Shown here: positions 14,994 to 19,235 of the stretch, piece by piece | How positions within the stretch are numbered: the stretch's first letter is position 1 | Layout of the letters: each line of letters starts with the position of its first letter | Origin: an uncultured Oscillospiraceae bacterium | GTDB lineage: Bacteria > Bacillota > Clostridia > Oscillospirales > Oscillospiraceae | Reading direction: 5' to 3' | Assembly (NCBI GenBank): GCA_900756715.1 | Contig: CAAELC010000078.1 | Location: 1 to 19,235 of the forward strand | DNA: 19,235 nucleotides | Notes under the pieces: model-generated | The model's input: the letters and a program-made list of their open reading frames with translations, nothing else | Told to the model about the DNA's origin: nothing | Database searches by the model: none | Program-made: the position numbers and the translations under genes

Positions 14994-15686
14994 ATGGCAC
15001 TGTACGCAATCGGCGATCTGCATCTGTCGCTGGCCTCTGACAAATCCATGGAGGTATTCGGCGATGGATGGAAAAATTATGTGCATCGGTTAGAGGAGGG
15101 CTTTTCGGGGCTGGGAGCGGAGGACACAACCGTTCTGTGCGGGGACCTGTCCTGGGGAATGAGTCTGGAGGAGTCGCTGGCCGATCTGCGGTTTATAGAC
15201 GCGCTGCCCGGACAGAAGCTGCTTTTAAAAGGAAACCATGACTACTGGTGGAATACGGCCACGAAAATGCTGAACTTTTTTGAGGAGAATGGGCTGAGCA
15301 CGCTGCACATTCTGCACAACAACTGCGCCTTTTACGGAGAGGTGGCACTATGCGGCACACGGGGCTGGTTTTACGAACTGGACAGCCCCGGCGGACACAA
15401 CGGCAAAATGCTGGCCCGGGAGGCGGGGCGGCTGGAAACCTCGCTGAAGGCGGCAGGGGAGCGGGAAAAGCTGGTTTTTCTGCACTATCCGCCTGTTTAC
15501 ACCGGATATTACTGCCCGGAGCTGCTGCGCCTGCTGCGGGAGTACGGCGTGAAGCAGTGCTTTTACGGACACCTCCATGGACATACCACACACAGCCGGG
15601 CCGTGCAGGGAGAGCGGGAGGGAACGGCGTTTTCTCTGGTCGCGGCGGACTATCTCGGGTTCGTTCCCAAAAAAATTTGCGAATAA
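14994..15686 (+). CDS. calcineurin-like metallophosphoesterase
   Basis: This 230-residue protein has the full set of metallophosphoesterase motifs: GDLH (D8, H10), GDLSW (D51), GNHD (N81, H82), H164 in FLHYPP, and GHLHG (H193, H195). These bind two metal ions and hydrolyse phosphoester bonds. It has no signal peptide. AGGAG at 14983-14987 is 6 bases before the ATG. The physiological substrate cannot be told from sequence. It lies 66 bases after the M19 gene in the same direction and is probably the last gene of the rbgA-rnhB-yraN run, because a new promoter candidate precedes tig. Confidence 0.92.
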   Translation: MALYAIGDLHLSLASDKSMEVFGDGWKNYVHRLEEGFSGLGAEDTTVLCGDLSWGMSLEESLADLRFIDALPGQKLLLKGNHDYWWNTATKMLNFFEENGLSTLHILHNNCAFYGEVALCGTRGWFYELDSPGGHNGKMLAREAGRLETSLKAAGEREKLVFLHYPPVYTGYYCPELLRLLREYGVKQCFYGHLHGHTTHSRAVQGEREGTAFSLVAADYLGFVPKKICE

Positions 15687-15698
15687 CGCAAAAAAGTG

Positions 15699-15727
15699 TG
15701 GAAATTCAAATGGTTTTCTGTTATCAT
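15699..15727 (+). promoter_or_regulatory. possible promoter of tig
   Basis: TATCAT at 15722-15727 is a fair -10. The best -35 at 17 bases is TGGAAA (15699-15704), four of six matches. The region is AT-rich compared with its surroundings. Tentative. Confidence 0.4.
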
Positions 15728-15778
15728 ATAAAATTGCATTGATTCAATTTGTTAATGCTGAACGGAGGAAAAAACAAA

Positions 15779-17116
15779 ATGAGTGTAAAATCCTGTGAGA
15801 AACTGGAAAAGAGCAAGGTCATGCTGACCATTGATGTCAGCGCAGAGGACTTCGAGGCTGCTATCAACAAGGCTTATCTGAAGATGCGCGGCAAGATGAA
15901 TGTTCCCGGCTTCCGGCCCGGTAAGGCTCCCCGCAAGATTATCGAGGGTATGTATGGCGTGGAGGTCTTCTATGAGGAGGCTGTAAATATTGTTCTGCCC
16001 GATGCTTATGAGGGCGCTGTGAACGATGAGAAGCTGCAGGTGGTGGGCTATCCCGAGGTGGAGCTTGAGCACTGCGGCAAGGATGGCGTGACCTTCAAGG
16101 CCACCGTCGCCGTGTATCCGGAGGTGAAGCTGGGCCAGTACAAGGGGCTGGAGGCTCCCAAGGCCAGCGTGAAGGTGATGGCCGCCGACGTGAACGCACG
16201 CCTGAAGGAAATGGCTGACCGCAACAGCCGTCTGGTGAGCGTGGAGCGCGCCGTGAAGAAGGGCGACACCGCCAACATTGATTTCGAGGGCTTTGACAAC
16301 GGTGTGGCTTTTGAAGGCGGCAAGGGCGAGAATTTCGATCTGGAGATCGGTTCCGGCAGCTTTGTGCCCGGCTTTGAGGATCAGGTTATCGGCATGAAGG
16401 TGGGCGAGGAGAAGGACATTGACATTACCTTCCCCGAGGATTATACCCCCGAGCTTGCCGGCAAGCCCGTTGTGTTCCATGTGAAGGTCAACGAGGTGAA
16501 GGTGAAGGAAGTGCCCGCCATTGATGACGAGTTTGCCAAGGATGTGTCTGAGTTTGACACCCTGAAGGACCTGAAGGCGGACCTGAAGAAGAAGATCACC
16601 GACGAGCGCAAGACCGCTGCCCAGCACGCCTTTGAGGATGCGCTGATGCAGAAGGTGGCCGAGGGCATCGAGTGCGAGATCCCCGACGACATGGTTACCA
16701 TGCAGTCTCAGCGGATGGTGGAGAACTTCAAGCAGCAGCTGGCCGCTCAGGGCATTCCCTTTGACCAGTATGCCAAGATGACCGGCATGACCGAGGAGGC
16801 TCTGGTGAAGGAGTCTGTGGAGCCTGCTACCCGCCAGGTGCGGATGGATCTGGCTGTGGCCGCCATCATCAAGGAGGAAGGGCTGGAGGCTTCCGACGAG
16901 GAGGTCGAGGCCGAGATGAAGAACATCGCCGAGAAGTATGGCATGGATCTGGAGTCCATCAAGAAGTATCTGCCCGCAGAGGAAGTGAAGGAGCAGGTCA
17001 TCCGCGAGAAGGTCATCAAGGTGGTGGCTGACAGCGCTGTGGCGGTGGAGCCCGAGGAGGAGAAGAAAGAGGAGCCCTCTAAGGACGAGGCCAAGGAAGA
17101 ATCCGAGGAGAAGTAA
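15779..17116 (+). CDS. tig: trigger factor (ribosome-associated chaperone/prolyl isomerase)
   Basis: Trigger factor binds the ribosome exit tunnel and shields nascent chains. The 445-residue protein has the ribosome-binding signature GFRPGKAP at 44-51, a central FKBP-type prolyl isomerase domain (GDTANIDFEGF to the FHVKVNEVK strand, roughly 160-250), and the helical substrate-binding arms after that. The tail after about residue 420 is a run of Glu and Lys, common in clostridial homologues. The ATG at 15779 follows GGAGG at 15764-15768 with a 10-base spacer. No terminator follows, so clpP-clpX may be cotranscribed with it. Confidence 0.97.
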   Translation: MSVKSCEKLEKSKVMLTIDVSAEDFEAAINKAYLKMRGKMNVPGFRPGKAPRKIIEGMYGVEVFYEEAVNIVLPDAYEGAVNDEKLQVVGYPEVELEHCGKDGVTFKATVAVYPEVKLGQYKGLEAPKASVKVMAADVNARLKEMADRNSRLVSVERAVKKGDTANIDFEGFDNGVAFEGGKGENFDLEIGSGSFVPGFEDQVIGMKVGEEKDIDITFPEDYTPELAGKPVVFHVKVNEVKVKEVPAIDDEFAKDVSEFDTLKDLKADLKKKITDERKTAAQHAFEDALMQKVAEGIECEIPDDMVTMQSQRMVENFKQQLAAQGIPFDQYAKMTGMTEEALVKESVEPATRQVRMDLAVAAIIKEEGLEASDEEVEAEMKNIAEKYGMDLESIKKYLPAEEVKEQVIREKVIKVVADSAVAVEPEEEKKEEPSKDEAKEESEEK

Positions 17117-17164
17117 GAAAATCACTGCTAAAACCACATACGGGCGGGTATACTTTTGTATTAT

Positions 17165-17190
17165 GCCCCACGCTCTGTGGGGCGACCCCA
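17165..17190 (+). other. alternative hairpins in the tig-clpP gap
   Basis: GCCCCAC (17165-17171) pairs with GTGGGGC (17177-17183). The same TGGGG (17178-17182) can instead pair with CCCCA (17186-17190). The two forms exclude each other. No T run follows, so it is not a terminator; it lies 7 bases before the clpP ribosome binding site at 17198-17203. Confidence 0.5.
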
Positions 17191-17211
17191 TTTCAACAGG
17201 AGGTAATTTTT

Positions 17212-17793
17212 ATGAGCTTAGTCCCTTATGTTGTGGAACAGACCAACCGGGGGGAACGTTCGTACGACATTTTTTCCCGGCTGCTCAATGACCGCATCAT
17301 CTTCCTGGGCGAAGAGGTGAACGATACGACCGCAAGCCTTGTGGTGGCGCAGCTGCTGTATCTGGAGGCTCAGGACCCCGACAAGGACATCCAGATGTAC
17401 ATTAACAGCCCCGGCGGGTCTGTGACGGCAGGTATGGCCATTTACGACACCATGCAGTATATCAAGTGCGATGTTTCTACCATCTGCATCGGCATGGCTG
17501 CCAGCATGGGCGCGTTCCTGCTGTCTTCCGGCGCGAAGGGCAAGCGCATCGCTTTGCCCAATGCCGAGGTGATGATCCATCAGCCCTCTGCCGGGACCCA
17601 GGGTAAGGTCACCGATATGGAGATTGACGTGGAGCATTTCCTGAAAATCAAGCAGAGAATGAACCGCATCCTGTCGGAGAACACCGGCAAGACACCCGAG
17701 CAGGTGAAGCTGGATTCCGAGCGTGATAACTGGATGACCGCCGAGGAGGCCAAGGAATACGGACTGGTGGATAAGGTCATTTACAAGAGGTAA
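17212..17793 (+). CDS. clpP: ATP-dependent Clp protease proteolytic subunit
   Basis: ClpP forms the 14-subunit serine protease barrel that degrades proteins fed by ClpX or ClpC. The 193-residue protein has the catalytic triad at the standard positions: S98 (GMAASMGA), H123 (MIHQP) and D172 (ERDNWM). The N-terminal SLVPYVVEQTNRGERSYDIF matches the usual processed region. AGGAGG at 17198-17203 is 8 bases before the ATG. clpX starts 2 bases after its stop, so the partner chaperone is made from the same message. No CtsR or CIRCE operator was seen upstream. Confidence 0.98.
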   Translation: MSLVPYVVEQTNRGERSYDIFSRLLNDRIIFLGEEVNDTTASLVVAQLLYLEAQDPDKDIQMYINSPGGSVTAGMAIYDTMQYIKCDVSTICIGMAASMGAFLLSSGAKGKRIALPNAEVMIHQPSAGTQGKVTDMEIDVEHFLKIKQRMNRILSENTGKTPEQVKLDSERDNWMTAEEAKEYGLVDKVIYKR

Positions 17794-17795
17794 CT

Positions 17796-19088
17796 ATGGC
17801 AGAAGATAAGAAGACGCTGCGCTGCTCGTTCTGCGGCAAAAGCGAAAAAGAGGTGCACCGGATGATTCAGGGCCCCGGCGGCGTGCGTATCTGCGACGAG
17901 TGTGTGCAGCTGTGCATGTCCATTCTGGACGACGGCTATGAGCCTGCGGCAGAGGGGGGCTTTGACTCGGTGGATGAAATTCCCAAGCCGAGGGAAATCA
18001 AGGCGGTGCTGGATCAGTATGTCATCGGGCAGGAGGCGGCCAAGGTGGCCCTTTCCGTGTCGGTATACAACCACTATAAGCGGATTTTCTTCGGCGGCGG
18101 CGACGATGTGGAGCTGCAGAAAAGTAATATCCTGATGATCGGACCTACCGGCAGCGGCAAGACTCTGTTTGCCCAGACACTGGCCCGGGTGCTGAAGGTG
18201 CCCTTTGCCATCGCGGACGCCACGACGCTGACCGAGGCCGGCTATGTGGGCGACGACGTGGAGAACATCCTGCTGCGTCTTTTGCAGGCGGCTGATTTCG
18301 ATGTGGAACTGGCTGAACGGGGCATCATCTATGTGGACGAGATTGACAAAATCGCCCGCAAGAGCGAGAATACTTCGATCACACGAGATGTTTCGGGCGA
18401 AGGCGTGCAGCAGGCGCTGCTGAAAATCCTGGAGGGGACGGTGGCGAATGTACCGCCTCAGGGCGGACGCAAGCACCCACACCAGGAGTTTATCCATATC
18501 GACACAAGAAACATCCTCTTTATCTGCGGCGGCGCCTTCGACGGGCTGGAAAAGATTATTGAAAAACGCACCGACCGGAAGGGCATCGGCTTTGACGCGG
18601 TGGTGGAGAGCAAGGCGCAGCGCCGCAGCGGCGAGCTGCTGAAGGAAGTGCAGCCGCACGACCTGCTGAAGTTCGGCATCATTCCCGAGTTGGTGGGCCG
18701 CCTGCCGGTGATTGCGGCGCTGGACGGACTGACGCGCGACGATCTGGTGAAGATTCTGACCCAGCCGAAAAACGCGCTGGTGAAGCAGTATCAGAAGATG
18801 TTCGAGTTTGACCATGTGAAGCTGGTGTTTGAAGAAGATGCGCTGGCCGCCGTGGCGGACAAGGCCATCCAGCGGAACATCGGCGCCCGCGGACTGCGGG
18901 CCGTGATGGAGGGGATTCTGACACAGGTGATGTTTGACATTCCCTCCGACCCGACCATCCGGCAGGTGACGATTACGGCGGACTGCGTGGCCGGTCTGGC
19001 CCAGCCGGTTATCTTGCGGGAAGCAGAGCCGGACGAAAAAGTGAAGACCGGCAAGGCGGCGGAGAATCCGGCCGCACCGGCCTCTTAA
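17796..19088 (+). CDS. clpX: ATP-dependent Clp protease ATPase subunit ClpX
   Basis: ClpX is the hexameric AAA+ unfoldase that recognises substrates and threads them into ClpP. The 430-residue protein starts with the C4 zinc-binding domain (C10, C13, C33, C36). It then has Walker A GPTGSGKT (116-123), the pore loop GYVG (in EAGYVGDD), Walker B IIYVDEID (D181, E182), the RKH loop (GGRKHPHQ), and the ClpP-docking IGF loop (KGIGFDAV). The C-terminal small domain has RGLRAVMEGIL. The ribosome binding site AAGAGG lies inside the end of clpP. The last 25 or so residues are an Ala/Pro/Lys-rich tail of no known role. Confidence 0.98.
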   Translation: MAEDKKTLRCSFCGKSEKEVHRMIQGPGGVRICDECVQLCMSILDDGYEPAAEGGFDSVDEIPKPREIKAVLDQYVIGQEAAKVALSVSVYNHYKRIFFGGGDDVELQKSNILMIGPTGSGKTLFAQTLARVLKVPFAIADATTLTEAGYVGDDVENILLRLLQAADFDVELAERGIIYVDEIDKIARKSENTSITRDVSGEGVQQALLKILEGTVANVPPQGGRKHPHQEFIHIDTRNILFICGGAFDGLEKIIEKRTDRKGIGFDAVVESKAQRRSGELLKEVQPHDLLKFGIIPELVGRLPVIAALDGLTRDDLVKILTQPKNALVKQYQKMFEFDHVKLVFEEDALAAVADKAIQRNIGARGLRAVMEGILTQVMFDIPSDPTIRQVTITADCVAGLAQPVILREAEPDEKVKTGKAAENPAAPAS

Positions 19089-19098
19089 ATGAGCGATA

Positions 19099-19130
19099 GG
19101 GGAGAGGCGTAGCGTCGTCTCTCCTCTTTT
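19099..19130 (+). terminator. weak terminator-like hairpin between clpX and lon
   Basis: GGAGAGGCG (19101-19109) pairs with CGTCTCTCC (19116-19124), with one G-T wobble and a 6-base loop, followed by TCTTTT. The tail is poor, so it may only reduce read-through from clpX into lon. Confidence 0.45.
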
Positions 19131-19171
19131 CCCACACGGAGGGGACAGCCCTTCGTGGAAAGGAGCGAACC

Positions 19172-19235
19172 ATGAAAGAAACAAATCTGAACATTCCCGT
19201 CCTTGCCCTGCGGGGCATGACGGTTTTCCCCGACC
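19172..19235 (+). CDS. lon: Lon protease, N-terminal fragment (cut by window end)
   Basis: Only the first 21 codons are in the window. The peptide MKETNLNIPVLALRGMTVFP matches the start of the Lon substrate-binding domain, usually written as LPVLPLRGLTVFP. AAGGAG at 19160-19165 is 6 bases before the ATG. The position after clpX is the common Clostridia/Bacilli arrangement. The rest of the gene lies outside the window. Confidence 0.88.
   Translation, partial: MKETNLNIPVLALRGMTVFPD

Noticed and set aside
15676..15692. TTTGCG-AATAA-CGCAAA hairpin at the metallophosphoesterase stop as a terminator
   Set aside because: On the plus strand it is followed by A residues, not T. It would only suit a minus-strand transcript, and no gene is read in that direction there.
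17781..19184. Long minus-strand open frame opposite clpX
   Set aside because: It is a codon-bias shadow of clpX; the His/Gln/Leu-rich translation resembles no protein.
1..19235. CRISPR arrays, tRNA or rRNA genes, insertion sequences, phage or conjugation genes
   Set aside because: No regular repeat-spacer pattern, tRNA-like cloverleaf, transposase or mobile-element gene was seen on either strand.

Overview
The window looks like chromosomal core sequence of a spore-forming, fairly GC-rich member of the Firmicutes, class Clostridia, probably near the gut Oscillospiraceae/Ruminococcaceae. The evidence is a spoIIAA-spoIIAB-sigF sporulation operon, a valS gene behind a T-box leader, strong AGGAGG-type ribosome binding sites, Gram-positive LexA (DinR) boxes of the form GAAC-N4-GTTC, and the gene order tig-clpP-clpX-lon. 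The genus assignment is inference. I saw no tRNA, rRNA, CRISPR array, insertion sequence or phage gene.

Layout. (1) 102-2411: an unrecognised cytoplasmic protein next to a CstA-family transporter, closed by a perfect hairpin terminator. (2) 2423-5488: promoter, T-box leader, valyl-tRNA synthetase and a terminator. (3) 5501-6972: the sigma-F operon (SpoIIAA, SpoIIAB, sigma-F). (4) 6860-9131, minus strand: an operon of a 37-residue small ORF, a radical SAM protein and a DUF4130/TIGR03915-type protein. It is read from a consensus sigma-A promoter with a LexA box in its spacer and two more LexA-like boxes either side. It runs tail-to-tail into sigF. (5) 9237-11761: the divergent PcrA/UvrD helicase gene with its own promoter. 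(6) 11789-15686: a housekeeping run of rbgA, rnhB, yraN, an M19 dipeptidase and a metallophosphoesterase. (7) 15779-19235: trigger factor, ClpP, ClpX and the start of Lon, a protein folding and quality-control block.

The most interesting part is block 4 with its divergent control region. The radical SAM/DUF4130 pair is a known but functionally uncharacterised 'DNA metabolism' couple. Here the sequence supports a DNA-damage role in two independent ways: three evenly spaced LexA-like boxes on a perfect promoter, and an exact QLSLF pentamer, the consensus bacterial sliding-clamp binding motif, near the radical SAM C terminus. The first gene of the operon is a very short ORF with an ideal ribosome binding site and a predicted membrane-inserting or amphipathic helix, which appears undescribed. 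The last gene has lost its usual stop and extends 113 bp antisense into sigF, with no terminator seen, so SOS transcription may run against the sporulation sigma factor gene.

The other blocks are ordinary core genes with a few oddities: an Arg-to-Ala change in the RNase HII GRG motif, a terminator directly against the spoIIAA ribosome binding site, a roughly 40-residue insert in PcrA, and mutually exclusive hairpins before clpP.
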